From a virus, in the IMG/VR virus record IMGVR_UViG_3300045049_000079, positions 25,831 through 89,830 of that record: a stretch of DNA of 64,000 nucleotides; one strand, given 5' to 3'. The notes under the pieces were generated by a model, which was not told where the DNA came from, searched no databases, and saw only the letters and a list, made by a program, of their open reading frames with translations. How positions within the stretch are numbered: position 1 is the first letter of the stretch; every line of letters starts with the position of its first letter. Below are positions 1-7,327 of the stretch, one piece after another. A program made the translations under genes and the position numbers.

Positions 1-77
1 TGATTCTCACAGCTTCCGTCACATTCATTGTTCCATGCTCTACTGAATGCTCTAGACAGTTCTTGTTCAGGTGTCAT
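1..77 (-). CDS. partial hypothetical protein (N-terminal end only)
   Basis: The first 25 codons of a leftward gene run off the left edge of the window. The readable start is MTPEQELSRAF, followed by an Asn/Cys-rich stretch. The ATG overlaps the stop of the upstream gene as ATGA (positions 77-74), which implies translational coupling in one leftward operon. A GGAGGA Shine-Dalgarno sequence precedes it. No family was recognised from this short piece. Confidence 0.6.
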   Translation of the reverse strand, partial: MTPEQELSRAFSRAWNNECDGSCEN

Positions 78-364
78 ACTTCCTCCAAGACAATATCTTT
101 ATTAGACTGCAACAGGTTGTTCACTTTCTCTGTGAGCCACTGTTGTGTATCAGGGGGATAACGCTTCAAGCGAAGACCTTCTTGAAAACTGAAAAACTGC
201 TCCTCGCCAAACCCTTGTACAGTAACCATATATCCTTCCTGTTTCTTAAATTGTCGTGTAAGATACTCTCCATGTGCCCCGACAATCGTGCATTCTTTTC
301 CTAAGTAGGGCTCTCTTGTTGCGCCCACCAATACGCACACAGTACCAACTTGAAATCTAGCCAT
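74..364 (-). CDS. small conserved-type phage protein, 96 aa
   Basis: A leftward gene with GGAG 5 bases before the ATG. The N-terminal half (VGTVCVLVG...GKECTIVG) has the alternating hydrophobic pattern of a small KOW/SH3-like beta barrel. The second half ends in a helix with the LRLKRYPPD...QW pattern. Similar small proteins are common in phage early regions, but I know no biochemical function. It is read from the divergent promoter at 396-425 and coupled to the truncated gene downstream. Folding as an SH3-like barrel is inference. Confidence 0.75.
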   Translation of the reverse strand: MARFQVGTVCVLVGATREPYLGKECTIVGAHGEYLTRQFKKQEGYMVTVQGFGEEQFFSFQEGLRLKRYPPDTQQWLTEKVNNLLQSNKDIVLEEV

Positions 365-395
365 GTTAGCTCCTTAAGTTTGTTCAAACACGCAC

Positions 396-425
396 ATCTT
401 ACACACAAGTGAGTCGTCGTGTCAA
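396..425 (-). promoter_or_regulatory. leftward sigma-70 promoter
   Basis: Reading leftward, TTGACA is followed by an 18-base spacer and TAAGAT. It drives the genes at 364 and below and is back-to-back with the rightward promoter at 472-500. Confidence 0.75.
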
Positions 426-471
426 CACAAATTTCTTACGACTTCTTACGCACACTGACGCAACAAGGGGC

Positions 472-500
472 TTGACGCGTTCAAAATTTGGCACTACAGT
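472..500 (+). promoter_or_regulatory. rightward sigma-70 promoter
   Basis: TTGACG, a 17-base spacer, then TACAGT. It lies downstream of the first possible in-frame start of the next ORF, so it forces the ATG at 526 as the real start. Just upstream are two TTCTTACG/TTCTTACGC repeats (433-451), the complement of a GTAAGAA word that recurs before other early promoters. Confidence 0.75.
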
Positions 501-525
501 GGGCACATCACAACAGGAGATTGTT

Positions 526-1233
526 ATGTCCACCTTCAAGATTGCTGGGAAAAGCTTCTACGAGTATGTTGGTTATCGTCTTAAGAAAGACGGTCTTGGG
601 TATTTGCCGTCTAGTCGCTGGGAGGATGGCAGCACTGACATGAAGACATTCATTAAAGCTGTTGTTCCAGCCTGTGCATACGATTTCCTAGTGTACTGCC
701 ATGAGCTAGGCCACTGCAAGAGCAGGCAGTTTCCCGGTTCTGTGATGGCGTCCTTTCAAGGATTCGTTGACGAGCCGCGCCTGCTTAGCGAATTCAACGC
801 TTGGGAGTGGGCTATTCGATATGTTCGGCGCTTGGGGCTTTCTGTGACGAAGCAGGAGTGGGTGAGCGCACTCAACAAATCCTTCAAGAGCTACACGAAA
901 GCTGCGACGGACAAGCGTAAAGCCAATGATCTTATTGAGAAACTAAATGGCATGCTCGATGTTGATCTCGAGATGGAGTCTGTAACACCAATTCTAGACA
1001 AGTCTAAATTTTCAAACATCAATGTATCGTGGTCCAACACTGTCATCGATTGGAGGGATTCATGGACGAAGCTTGATGACATTTACGGCGGGTGGGTAAG
1101 TGAAAGTCAAGAGAGAGTTCCTAAGAAAACTGTTGCACCTGTTGTACAAAACAAGAAACACAAACCATGGATGGACTTGCTAGACAAGCAAGCTAAGAAA
1201 CATCGTAAACATGATATGAAGCGTTGCTCTTGA
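526..1233 (+). CDS. putative zinc metallopeptidase-like protein, 235 aa
   Basis: An HELGH motif at residues 59-63 matches the zincin HExxH signature, where two His residues bind zinc and Glu is the catalytic base. Glu89 in LLSEFNAWEWA, 26 residues later, is well placed as third ligand, as in gluzincin and ImmA/IrrE-like enzymes. The N-terminal half is hydrophobic and ordered. The C-terminal 50 residues are Lys-rich and probably flexible. The ATG at 526 has AGGAG 8 bases upstream and sits just after a promoter; the ORF itself is open 117 bases further up. It is the first gene rightward of a divergent promoter pair, a typical spot for a host-takeover or anti-defence protein. Protease activity is inference; a bare HExxH can occur by chance. 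Confidence 0.6.
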   Translation: MSTFKIAGKSFYEYVGYRLKKDGLGYLPSSRWEDGSTDMKTFIKAVVPACAYDFLVYCHELGHCKSRQFPGSVMASFQGFVDEPRLLSEFNAWEWAIRYVRRLGLSVTKQEWVSALNKSFKSYTKAATDKRKANDLIEKLNGMLDVDLEMESVTPILDKSKFSNINVSWSNTVIDWRDSWTKLDDIYGGWVSESQERVPKKTVAPVVQNKKHKPWMDLLDKQAKKHRKHDMKRCS

Positions 1234-1259
1234 CAAGCGTATCAATGTTGGTGTACGAT
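1230..1259 (+). promoter_or_regulatory. sigma-70 promoter
   Basis: TTGACA, an 18-base spacer, then TACGAT. The -35 box overlaps the stop codon of the gene at 526. Confidence 0.65.
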
Positions 1260-1302
1260 GACAGCAATTAGCAGATGGCTGCTAACATTCTTAGGAGGGT
1301 GT

Positions 1303-1758
1303 ATGAAACAACTTAAAGTACGTTGCATCGACAGTCTGAATGCAGAGGGCTTCTTAACTGAAGGTCAAGTCTACACAGTAAAGGGCGAATATTGGGGGGG
1401 TGCTGACTATTGGTTAGAAGAGTGTGACATGTCATGGAGCAAGAGTCGCTTTGAGATTGTTGAAGAGGAAACATCACAACAATCACAAGAGGAATACACA
1501 GGTGGCAGCGTCAGCTACTACAGTATTTCCGTTGACAACCCAACCGACCCTGACAAGGCTCCCTACGTAGCAGAGTGTAACGATATCATTGAGGCTCTTG
1601 GCATGAACTACGCTGAAGGGAACGCTTTCAAGGCCATCTGGCGCTCTTGTGCTGCACGCAAGCTTGGCAATGCTAAGAAGGGCTATGACGACGGATTGTA
1701 TGACGCTGAGAAGGTTGTATTTTTTGGCAATAGGATGGTTGCAATGGCTAAGAATTGA
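1303..1758 (+). CDS. DUF3310-like phage protein, 151 aa
   Basis: Two parts. Residues 1-55 form a small beta domain (KVRCIDS...GQVYTVKGEYWG...SRFEIV) like many phage SH3-like modules. Residues about 85-150 have the pattern ECNDIIEALG...GNAFKAIWR...KKGYDDGLYDAEK. This resembles the DUF3310 core (ECIDxIE...GNaxKYlwR...dLxKA), often labelled putative nucleotide kinase without proof. The ATG at 1303 is preceded by AGGAGG and lies after the promoter; the ORF extends further upstream only on paper. The two-domain arrangement is visible; function is unknown. Confidence 0.7.
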   Translation: MKQLKVRCIDSLNAEGFLTEGQVYTVKGEYWGGADYWLEECDMSWSKSRFEIVEEETSQQSQEEYTGGSVSYYSISVDNPTDPDKAPYVAECNDIIEALGMNYAEGNAFKAIWRSCAARKLGNAKKGYDDGLYDAEKVVFFGNRMVAMAKN

Positions 1759-2359
1759 AGGCCGAGTTCATTTTCGATTTCTTGTTCAGTTTCTAGCCAA
1801 AAACTCGATCCTGGTCCGGGAATATGCACCTACTGGGATCAACGAGGCATGTTTAGAATTTCCCCCAACAACATGCCTCTCTTCCCTCTCCCTTCACATC
1901 CTCCACAACACACCTAACAATCTCTTCCCGGCCCCTCTAGACAAGGCTCCGCCCTGCTACCTCTTGGGCTGCATCTTTTAGGCAAAATCCTCCCCTTTCC
2001 CCGTTGTAGAACGTGGCTTAGTTTTCTTCTGGCAATAAAATCCCTACCTTAATCTACTAGGGAATTCGGCATATTCAATAGTACGCCTGTCCTGTAGAGG
2101 CTTCCCTATCAATTCTGATAGGGCGGCTGAACTATGCTATGCGTTAAGCATCTAACAGAAGCTAGAAAGCGCAAGAATTACAATCCAGTTACACCACTAT
2201 AGACCCTGTGGAGCAGTCTGTACAGCAAAATTATCACGCAATTCTCACATTCGTGTGAGAGCATGCCTACAGGGTACTGGTTGCATATACAGCAATGGTG
2301 TGAGAATTCGCGCATATCACGGTTGAGACAAGAAAGATAGGGGTATATGAAAATTTCTA
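1759..2359 (+). other. 600-base non-coding region with hairpins and a pyrimidine-rich stretch
   Basis: No convincing gene. Positions about 1855-2005 are strongly C/T-rich on this strand. A perfect 8-bp hairpin CCCTATCA-ATTC-TGATAGGG lies at 2104-2123. From 2200 to 2310 there are nested inverted repeats: CCCTGT/ACAGGG, a CTCACA-TTCG-TGTGAG hairpin, and AATTCTCACA/TGTGAGAATT. The region ends in a strong promoter. It could be a replication origin, operator cluster or untranslated RNA; the sequence does not decide. Confidence 0.5.
2240..2308. repeat. inverted repeat of TGTGAGAATT with internal TTCG hairpin
   Basis: AATTCTCACA (2240-2249) is the exact complement of TGTGAGAATT (2299-2308). A third half-site, TGTGAGA (2254-2260), pairs locally with the first through a TTCG loop. 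The same word reappears at 63718-63727 (AATTCTCACA). Operator sites for a phage regulator are one reading. Confidence 0.6.
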
Positions 2360-2388
2360 TTGACAGCGACAACCTATACGTTTAAGAT
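2360..2388 (+). promoter_or_regulatory. sigma-70 promoter
   Basis: TTGACA, a 17-base spacer, then TAAGAT. It drives the 230-residue gene at 2480 with a leader of about 85 bases. Confidence 0.8.
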
Positions 2389-2479
2389 TCACTCCATCGA
2401 CGCAGCAGAGACAACAGTTAAAGCGGCGACAAGACAACTAACTTAACGTACACACGCATATACATACAGGAGAAATATC

Positions 2480-3172
2480 ATGGCACTTCGTCAATTTGTG
2501 GTTCGCACCTCGCCCCTGACCCATGAAGCAATGATTGTGGACGCGGCAAGCCGAGACAACGGCCGTCTTCGTGCGATTGTTCAAGGCAAGGAAGTTGAAA
2601 TCGGCATGGACACGTATATGGCTTCCGGTTCTGTTGATCTTCCATCGGCAGAGAAGATTGTGCGAGCGTGGGCCAAACAACACAACATTCCAGAGACGGA
2701 CGTAATGGTGCGAGTTCGACTCCCGAAGACTAATGTTAAGCCTCGTGAAAAAGCGCGCAAGACGAATGATGTGACAGCAACCAACCTGTCCCTTGTCAAG
2801 AGCGCTGAGAAGCCGGAACAAGACTTGACGGCAATGGCTCAAGCGATGCAAAATGCTCACAACGAGCAGAAAGCTTCGGCAAACAATCCTGAGGGTGCAA
2901 CTGTCAAGCGCACTGAGGAAGAAAAGAAGGCAACTGCTGACGGTAAGAAAAAACGTGGCTACACTCGCAAGACTGAGGAGCAATCTGCACGGAGCAAGGC
3001 AGCAATGGCCCGCTACCTCAAGGAGCTAGAAGCTACCAGCCAGCAATCGCCCACGATCATGGAACCCGTCAAGCCCGGTCCCGGCGTTACGCAAGAACAG
3101 ATTGACTCTGCGGTCATGGAGCTTGCGGTTGCGATTGCGAAGGTTCTGAAGGCTAACCCCGGAGCACTGTAA
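2480..3172 (+). CDS. hypothetical early protein with charged disordered middle, 230 aa
   Basis: Start chosen from ACAGGAG 8 bases before the ATG. Residues 1-95 look folded and beta-rich (RQFVVRTSPLTHEAMIVDAAS). Residues about 95-190 are Lys/Glu/Ala/Gln-rich with KKKRGYTRKTEEQSARSKAAMARY, like a nucleic-acid-binding basic linker. A C-terminal helix (QEQIDSAVMELAVAIAKVLK) could mediate oligomerisation. It is transcribed alone between a strong promoter and a terminator, suggesting an abundant product. No family recognised; DNA or RNA binding is inferred from composition only. Confidence 0.8.
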   Translation: MALRQFVVRTSPLTHEAMIVDAASRDNGRLRAIVQGKEVEIGMDTYMASGSVDLPSAEKIVRAWAKQHNIPETDVMVRVRLPKTNVKPREKARKTNDVTATNLSLVKSAEKPEQDLTAMAQAMQNAHNEQKASANNPEGATVKRTEEEKKATADGKKKRGYTRKTEEQSARSKAAMARYLKELEATSQQSPTIMEPVKPGPGVTQEQIDSAVMELAVAIAKVLKANPGAL

Positions 3173-3208
3173 AGCATATCCCTCCCTCGTGCATGTTGAT
3201 GCATGTTT

Positions 3209-3239
3209 GCCAGCCCTAACCCGGCTGGCTTTTTCTTTT
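3209..3239 (+). terminator. rho-independent terminator
   Basis: A 7-bp stem GCCAGCC/GGCTGGC with a 7-base loop, followed by TTTTTCTTTT. It ends the single-gene unit at 2480. Confidence 0.9.
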
Positions 3240-3257
3240 GTACGATACGAAAAGTCC

Positions 3258-3286
3258 TTGACAGCTAAGATTCTTAAGCCTACACT
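3258..3286 (+). promoter_or_regulatory. sigma-70 promoter
   Basis: TTGACA, a 17-base spacer, then TACACT, 36 bases before the next start codon. Confidence 0.75.
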
Positions 3287-3321
3287 GAAGGCTCTTAAGA
3301 ATTCAACACAAGGAGAACACC

Positions 3322-3612
3322 ATGACCAAAGATGAAGCTATTGCCCTGTCTAAAACTGAATTCTGGACCGCTATGTCCTACCGCGAGCGGGCGATGTTCC
3401 AGATGTTTGAAGACAAACTGTGTATGCCATTTGATGTATTTCATGAAGCTTTAGAGAAGACGCTTGATCGTCCTGTTTGGACACATGAATTGGCGATGAA
3501 CTATGATGGCATCAAAAAAGAACTTCTTGGAGAACGGCCTGCACCAACTTTTGAAGATATTCTTAATATGATTCCCGCTGAGAAGCGTGTTATTGTGTTT
3601 GCGGGAGAATAA
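3322..3612 (+). CDS. small conserved-type phage protein, 96 aa
   Basis: AAGGAG lies 8 bases before the ATG. The core reads ERAMFQMFEDKLCMPFDVFHEALEKTL followed by RPVWTHELA. This resembles a widespread small phage protein family (DUF7736-like, from memory) with the LCMPFxxFHEAxE...GRPVWTHE pattern. All helical by eye, no catalytic motif. It is first in a four-gene run ending at 4802. Function unknown. Confidence 0.75.
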   Translation: MTKDEAIALSKTEFWTAMSYRERAMFQMFEDKLCMPFDVFHEALEKTLDRPVWTHELAMNYDGIKKELLGERPAPTFEDILNMIPAEKRVIVFAGE

Positions 3613-3613
3613 C

Positions 3614-3973
3614 ATGCAACTTACACCCATGACCGTCAAGAAATTTCTCTCCGCACCAATCGACGTAAGACTGTGGAACGGAAACTTCAACAAAGCTGTC
3701 GTCAAAGTGAAGAACAACAAAATTGAATATGTACTGGAGCTATCGGACACTCACCTAAGTTTGCGAGAGTTTTCCATAATCAAGAGCGAGCGAGTAGAAT
3801 TTGTTGTGTGGAGAAGTGCGCACACTGGAACTCATGAAGCCTTACCTACCGAACTTGAACCCGTCGTGCAAAAGATGCGCGAGAAAGTAAAGATGACGGA
3901 CGAGTATGCGATGCGGATTTACGGTGAAAACCTCGCTGCCGTTCGAGAGTTTCATGCACAATTTTTGCTGTAA
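3614..3973 (+). CDS. hypothetical protein, 119 aa
   Basis: The ATG at 3614 has GGGAG 6 bases upstream, one base after the previous stop; longer in-frame starts overlap the preceding gene without a ribosome site. The N-terminal half is beta-rich (IDVRLWNGNFNKAVVKVKNNKIEYVLEL). The C-terminal half is helical. No recognised family. It sits in an operon with the genes on both sides. Confidence 0.7.
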   Translation: MQLTPMTVKKFLSAPIDVRLWNGNFNKAVVKVKNNKIEYVLELSDTHLSLREFSIIKSERVEFVVWRSAHTGTHEALPTELEPVVQKMREKVKMTDEYAMRIYGENLAAVREFHAQFLL

Positions 3974-3982
3974 AGGAATAAC

Positions 3983-4309
3983 ATGAACACACAAGAACAC
4001 ATCGCAGAAATGCTGACACTCTTGCGGGATGCAGCCCGTGCTTGGAACAATGAAAATGAAAGCGAATTGGATGCCGTTATGGAACGTGTCGAATGCTTCT
4101 TGATCGATTCTCGCGACAGTGTATATGTGCAGCGTGACCCTCAGTATCCGCCTCGGAAGATCGCCTGTCGTGAGCCCTACAAGGTCGTAGGTACAATTGA
4201 CGACAACACAAAAGTTCTCGGAACCACTCATGGTGAGGTGAAGAAGGTGATTGAGGAAGGGTTTGCAGAGCAGTTTCGCATGATTGGTGAGAAAGAACAT
4301 GGAAAATAA
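3983..4309 (+). CDS. hypothetical protein, 108 aa
   Basis: AAAGGAA lies 6 bases before the ATG. The first 50 residues form an amphipathic helix pair (MLTLLRDAARAWNNENESELDAVMERVECFL). The rest carries PPRKIACREPYKVVGTIDD, likely beta. It overlaps the next gene by 11 bases. No family recognised. Confidence 0.7.
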   Translation: MNTQEHIAEMLTLLRDAARAWNNENESELDAVMERVECFLIDSRDSVYVQRDPQYPPRKIACREPYKVVGTIDDNTKVLGTTHGEVKKVIEEGFAEQFRMIGEKEHGK

Positions 4310-4802
4310 ATTTATAATCGTTATTGAAGCGGACAACAAACGTGCGCATGCAGCCTACACAAAAGGTTTGGAAGACCTTGACCTGTTGTGGCCGCAGATT
4401 GTTGAGCACTCCACACGGCGCGATGCCCGTAACCAAGCTTGGTATGAAAAGGAGTTGGCAATTTACAAGGAACAACAAGTCAAAGCAGAACAAATGCAAG
4501 CCGCCTACGACGAAGAGCTTAAACGTTGGCGGAATTCTATGCGAATGTCTCCACGTCCTGTGGAACCACCCGAACTATACATGGCGCGATCTTACTACTT
4601 GCGTATGGAGCCTCTTAAATACCCGCCACACATCAAATACTACGAAAGCATCCGGGCAGAACTGAAGCGTATGGCAGACCTAGCTGGTGCAGCATTAGGA
4701 CCATACCGCATGACTGAGCATCAAGTTCAGGAGATGATTGCGTGGGAGGATGGCAGTCGTATCGAATCTATCAAGCTAGAAATGCAGAGACAAACAACCT
4801 AA
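4299..4802 (+). CDS. hypothetical coiled-coil-like protein, 167 aa
   Basis: The ATG at 4299 is preferred over an in-frame TTG 15 bases earlier; the only Shine-Dalgarno sequence is a weak GAGAAAG. It is strongly helical, rich in Glu, Lys, Arg and Tyr, with long charged stretches around residues 45-80 and a Pro-rich bend (MSPRPVEPPELYMARSYY). It ends the 3322-4802 gene run. Function unknown. Confidence 0.65.
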   Translation: MENKFIIVIEADNKRAHAAYTKGLEDLDLLWPQIVEHSTRRDARNQAWYEKELAIYKEQQVKAEQMQAAYDEELKRWRNSMRMSPRPVEPPELYMARSYYLRMEPLKYPPHIKYYESIRAELKRMADLAGAALGPYRMTEHQVQEMIAWEDGSRIESIKLEMQRQTT

Positions 4803-4820
4803 AATAATTTCGCTTGCCCA

Positions 4821-4849
4821 TTGACTAACAGCCGTTTCTACTCTAATAT
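4821..4849 (+). promoter_or_regulatory. sigma-70 promoter
   Basis: TTGACT, a 17-base spacer, then TAATAT. It lies inside the apparent N-terminus of the next ORF and so supports the later ATG at 4881. Confidence 0.75.
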
Positions 4850-4880
4850 CTGTTCACTAACCAAAACAGGGAGAGCAGAA

Positions 4881-5087
4881 ATGGCTGACCAACTAACGCT
4901 AGACGAAATCACGATCATGGGTGTAACCCAAGAGGAGTTGTTCGGCTACATCAGGCGCTCATCGTCAGGTAAGGAATGGCCTGCAACGATTGTAAAAGGT
5001 GCTGTAGAATACTCTTTCGATGTTACGTATGAGCTTCCTGTCGAAATGCGAACCTACATTCAAGCTGCGAGGTATGTGAGAAAATGA
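4881..5087 (+). CDS. hypothetical protein, 68 aa
   Basis: GGGAG lies 7 bases before this ATG, downstream of the promoter at 4821-4849. The sequence MADQLTLDEITIMGVTQEEL looks helical, then a beta part (AVEYSFDVTYELPVEMRTY). It overlaps the next gene by 4 bases. No recognised family. Confidence 0.7.
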   Translation: MADQLTLDEITIMGVTQEELFGYIRRSSSGKEWPATIVKGAVEYSFDVTYELPVEMRTYIQAARYVRK

Positions 5088-5272
5088 AAATGAGCAAAAC
5101 AGTTGAAGACGTTATAAATTTTCACCCTGAGATTGTGCAAGGATATCGTGAAGACAATTTGCTAACAATCCTTGTGGCATACTTCATGACTATCGAGAAC
5201 ATCAAGGAAGCGGCTGCAACTCGTCTTGCTAAAGCTTATATCAATTTGCTGTTGAAACACTTGGAGGAATGA
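5084..5272 (+). CDS. hypothetical small helical protein, 62 aa
   Basis: Starts at an ATGA overlap with the previous stop; a second in-frame ATG is two codons later. Fully helical by eye (NLLTILVAYFMTIENIKEAA) and moderately hydrophobic. Its stop overlaps the next start. Translation is probably coupled along 4881-5529. Confidence 0.6.
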   Translation: MKMSKTVEDVINFHPEIVQGYREDNLLTILVAYFMTIENIKEAAATRLAKAYINLLLKHLEE

Positions 5273-5529
5273 TGAACAATGCTATTACAACAGTTAAGCA
5301 TGTGCTATACACCGGGTGTACGCTTTTAACGTATGCTTTCGGCTTGACCCTCTTGAATCAAGCACAAGAGCTTAACGACCTTGCAAAAGCGCTCTCATTA
5401 GCAATCATCGGGTTCTCTGGCTATTTGAGCTACGAGTTAATGACAACGAAAGATTACAAGCTTATGCCTGTGTTGTTGTTCGGTGCTGCCATTGCAACGA
5501 TGATTGGCATGATGTGTCTTTATTACTGA
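5269..5529 (+). CDS. small multi-pass membrane protein, 86 aa
   Basis: Two or three hydrophobic segments: about residues 10-27, 40-55 (LAKALSLAIIGFSGYL) and 65-85 (LMPVLLFGAAIATMIGMM). No charged pore motif or lipobox. ATGATGA at the junction with the upstream stop makes the first or second Met possible. It is one of several small predicted inner-membrane proteins in the early region. Holin-like activity or membrane remodelling are only possibilities. Confidence 0.6.
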   Translation: MMNNAITTVKHVLYTGCTLLTYAFGLTLLNQAQELNDLAKALSLAIIGFSGYLSYELMTTKDYKLMPVLLFGAAIATMIGMMCLYY

Positions 5530-5540
5530 AAGGGGCCAAC

Positions 5541-5666
5541 ATGAAGAAAGCATTTATTGCTGTAGGGCTGGCGTTTGTAGCATTCGTTGCGACAGTGGAC
5601 TATCTACAGGCGTCCTACAAATTACAACATCAACACGAAGAAATTGCTTCGACGTATGAGAAATGA
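5541..5666 (+). CDS. one-helix membrane microprotein, 41 aa
   Basis: A short ORF with AAGGGG 6 bases before the ATG. The N-terminal hydrophobic segment KAFIAVGLAFVAFVATV (residues 3-19) is followed by a charged helix (YKLQHQHEEIASTYEK). It continues the coupled series above and is followed by a terminator, which supports it being the last gene of the operon. Confidence 0.55.
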   Translation: MKKAFIAVGLAFVAFVATVDYLQASYKLQHQHEEIASTYEK

Positions 5667-5785
5667 AATGTGTGTATGCACAGTAAGGATTTCATTTTGG
5701 AATCTGAAACGTGTTCATATCGGCAATTTCGATGCCAAGCCGGGATGCATACACCCTTGGGATCAACGACCTATATTCCCTTTTT

Positions 5786-5820
5786 AGCCCTGCACAGCAA
5801 TGTGTGGGGCTTTTGCTTTT
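5786..5820 (+). terminator. rho-independent terminator
   Basis: An 11-bp stem AGCCCTGCACA/TGTGTGGGGCT (with G-T pairs) around GCAA, followed by TTTTGCTTTT. The rest of the 5667-6047 gap shows no gene; it holds this terminator and the promoter at 5970. Confidence 0.85.
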
Positions 5821-5969
5821 GTGGAGATGGGAAGAGGAAGCGCCGCAGTATGCAATTGCTTATCGTGATAATGAATTTTCTTGTTGGTTGTAGGGCGGCA
5901 CAGCAGGACAAGTCTATATAGAGATGTGCGAAAACCTTGTGTTGATTGCTTTTTCGTGCTTTAAAGTGC

Positions 5970-5998
5970 TTGACATGTGTTTTTGTGTGGTCTAAGAT
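5970..5998 (+). promoter_or_regulatory. sigma-70 promoter
   Basis: TTGACA, a 17-base spacer, then TAAGAT, preceded by AAGTGC. It belongs to a group of early promoters sharing (A)GTGCTTGAC. Confidence 0.8.
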
Positions 5999-6047
5999 GC
6001 TCTACATGGACAGCGCAATAGGGCGCTAACAACACAAGGAGAGCAAC

Positions 6048-6287
6048 ATGCAAGCTATCATCACCAAGTACTACGAACCTACTAACACTCGTGGATCGCG
6101 CATTACTGCAAAATGTGACGCTGGCAGTGTAACGATCCCCTATCCGTACGAACTGTCAGGCGAAGCCGTGCACCGTAAGGCGGCAGAAGCGTTGCGTGAT
6201 AAGCTTGGTTGGAACACTGACTATTACGGCAACATGGCTAGTGGGCAGATTCCTGGCGGTGATTACGTTTTCGTTTTTGTTAAGTGA
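6048..6287 (+). CDS. conserved-type phage protein, 79 aa
   Basis: AAGGAG lies 7 bases before the ATG. The opening QAIITKYYEPTNTRGSRI with a later AAEALRDKLGW is a pattern I associate with a small protein found in many unrelated phages. A beta-rich N-terminus is followed by one helix. No catalytic residues and no assigned role. First gene of the 6048-6970 operon. Confidence 0.75.
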   Translation: MQAIITKYYEPTNTRGSRITAKCDAGSVTIPYPYELSGEAVHRKAAEALRDKLGWNTDYYGNMASGQIPGGDYVFVFVK

Positions 6288-6294
6288 GAACATC

Positions 6295-6537
6295 ATGGCA
6301 GAACAATTCGGAAACTACCTCGTCTCTAACAGTAACGGAAGCCGTAATCAGCAACCATGCGTGACAGTGCGTCGCATCGACGGTGCAATTGTGGCACGAG
6401 TACATTCGCCACACAGCCAGCCCTTGAGGCATCTTCGCAATTGGATTGACTCAGAAGAACGGGCAGAGCTAATTATGAAGCTACAACAGGCAGGCGTTGA
6501 TGAAATTACGATTAACAAGATTCTGCGAAAGGGTTGA
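6295..6537 (+). CDS. hypothetical protein, 80 aa
   Basis: ATG at 6295 chosen because the ORF otherwise runs back inside the previous gene. A TAAGTGAGAA leader gives a moderate ribosome site. Beta-rich first half (VRRIDGAIVARVHS), helical second half (AELIMKLQQAGVDEITINKIL). No family recognised. Confidence 0.65.
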   Translation: MAEQFGNYLVSNSNGSRNQQPCVTVRRIDGAIVARVHSPHSQPLRHLRNWIDSEERAELIMKLQQAGVDEITINKILRKG

Positions 6538-6540
6538 TGT

Positions 6541-6786
6541 ATGGACAAAATTATTTACACACTCATCACTAAAGGTGGCGGAGTTGATGGACGAGATTTC
6601 ATGGACAAAGGTGGCCACGTAATCGCAGCGTCCTACGATCGAAAAGACTTAGAGAAAAATAAAAACCTTCCTTGGTGCGATATAGTTCCACAAGTTGTAG
6701 ATACAGACAAAGCAAAGAAAGTCGCATTGGCTAAGCTTTCACCTATCGACAAACTTGTGCTAGAACTTCCTACTGTAAAGAGGTAA
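6541..6786 (+). CDS. hypothetical protein, 81 aa
   Basis: Begins 3 bases after the preceding stop with a GGGTTGATGT leader. The protein looks like a small alpha/beta fold (KIIYTLITKGGG...VIAASYDRKDLEKN), a pattern of small phage regulators of unknown function. It lies in the operon of 6048-6970. Confidence 0.65.
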   Translation: MDKIIYTLITKGGGVDGRDFMDKGGHVIAASYDRKDLEKNKNLPWCDIVPQVVDTDKAKKVALAKLSPIDKLVLELPTVKR

Positions 6787-6790
6787 CACG

Positions 6791-6970
6791 ATGCTCACCC
6801 TCAAATGGTCCTACGCTACAGGCAACGAATACGATTTCTCATGCAATGACTCGTCAAAGATTGGGCAACTCTATCGCTTGAAGATGCTGGAACAAGGAGT
6901 TGTCAAGGTTGAATTGTGGAGCGACAACACACTTTGTCTTGAGTGGCAGAAACAGGAAGGCGACGAGTAA
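6791..6970 (+). CDS. hypothetical small protein, 59 aa
   Basis: A short ORF between the genes at 6541 and 7047. AGGT lies 6 bases before the ATG. It reads MLTLKWSYATGNEYDF and ends in VELWSDNTLCLEWQKQEGDE: a single beta-sheet domain by eye. Intact frame, tight spacing and shared codon use support it. Confidence 0.55.
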   Translation: MLTLKWSYATGNEYDFSCNDSSKIGQLYRLKMLEQGVVKVELWSDNTLCLEWQKQEGDE

Positions 6971-6987
6971 AATTCTTATGAATGTGC

Positions 6988-7017
6988 TTGACAGGCTTAC
7001 CAAGCTTAAGCAATAAT
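6988..7017 (+). promoter_or_regulatory. sigma-70 promoter
   Basis: TTGACA, an 18-base spacer, then AATAAT. The upstream word AATGTGC matches the group at 5970 and 13914. Confidence 0.7.
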
Positions 7018-7046
7018 AAGCACATAGACAAATAACGGAGGATCAA

Positions 7047-7325
7047 ATGAGAGCTTGGAAACACATTATTAACATTGCCCAATACATCACCGAAGATAAC
7101 AGCAAAGAAGCTGTATTGAAAGCTGCTAACGGTGTTATGTCAGAACTTGCAAGGCTGCCGCAAGACGAGGAAACAGAACATTTCAAATGGGAATTTGAAG
7201 AGATTGCAGAACAAGCTAGGCATGCAAGTGATGACGAAGCGGATTATCTTGTCGATGAATTTAACTATAAACTAAACAATCTCTATGATTGGGCAGATAA
7301 TCGTCGTATTTGGCTGGGGATTTAA
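7047..7325 (+). CDS. hypothetical acidic helical protein, 92 aa
   Basis: CGGAGG lies 7 bases before the ATG. All-helical and acidic (ARLPQDEETEHFKWEFEEIAEQA), ending YDWADNRRIWLGI. The pattern recalls small phage proteins with a helical hairpin, but I cannot name a family. First gene of the 7047-7961 operon. Confidence 0.7.
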   Translation: MRAWKHIINIAQYITEDNSKEAVLKAANGVMSELARLPQDEETEHFKWEFEEIAEQARHASDDEADYLVDEFNYKLNNLYDWADNRRIWLGI

Positions 7326-7327
7326 TC

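Noticed and set aside
1649-1981. 110-codon rightward frame over the end of the 1303 gene
   Set aside because: It starts inside another gene and runs into a C/T-rich non-coding stretch with no ribosome site.
2438-2983. 181-codon leftward frame opposite the 2480 gene
   Set aside because: It mirrors a well-supported gene with promoter, ribosome site and terminator; composition is that of an antisense shadow.
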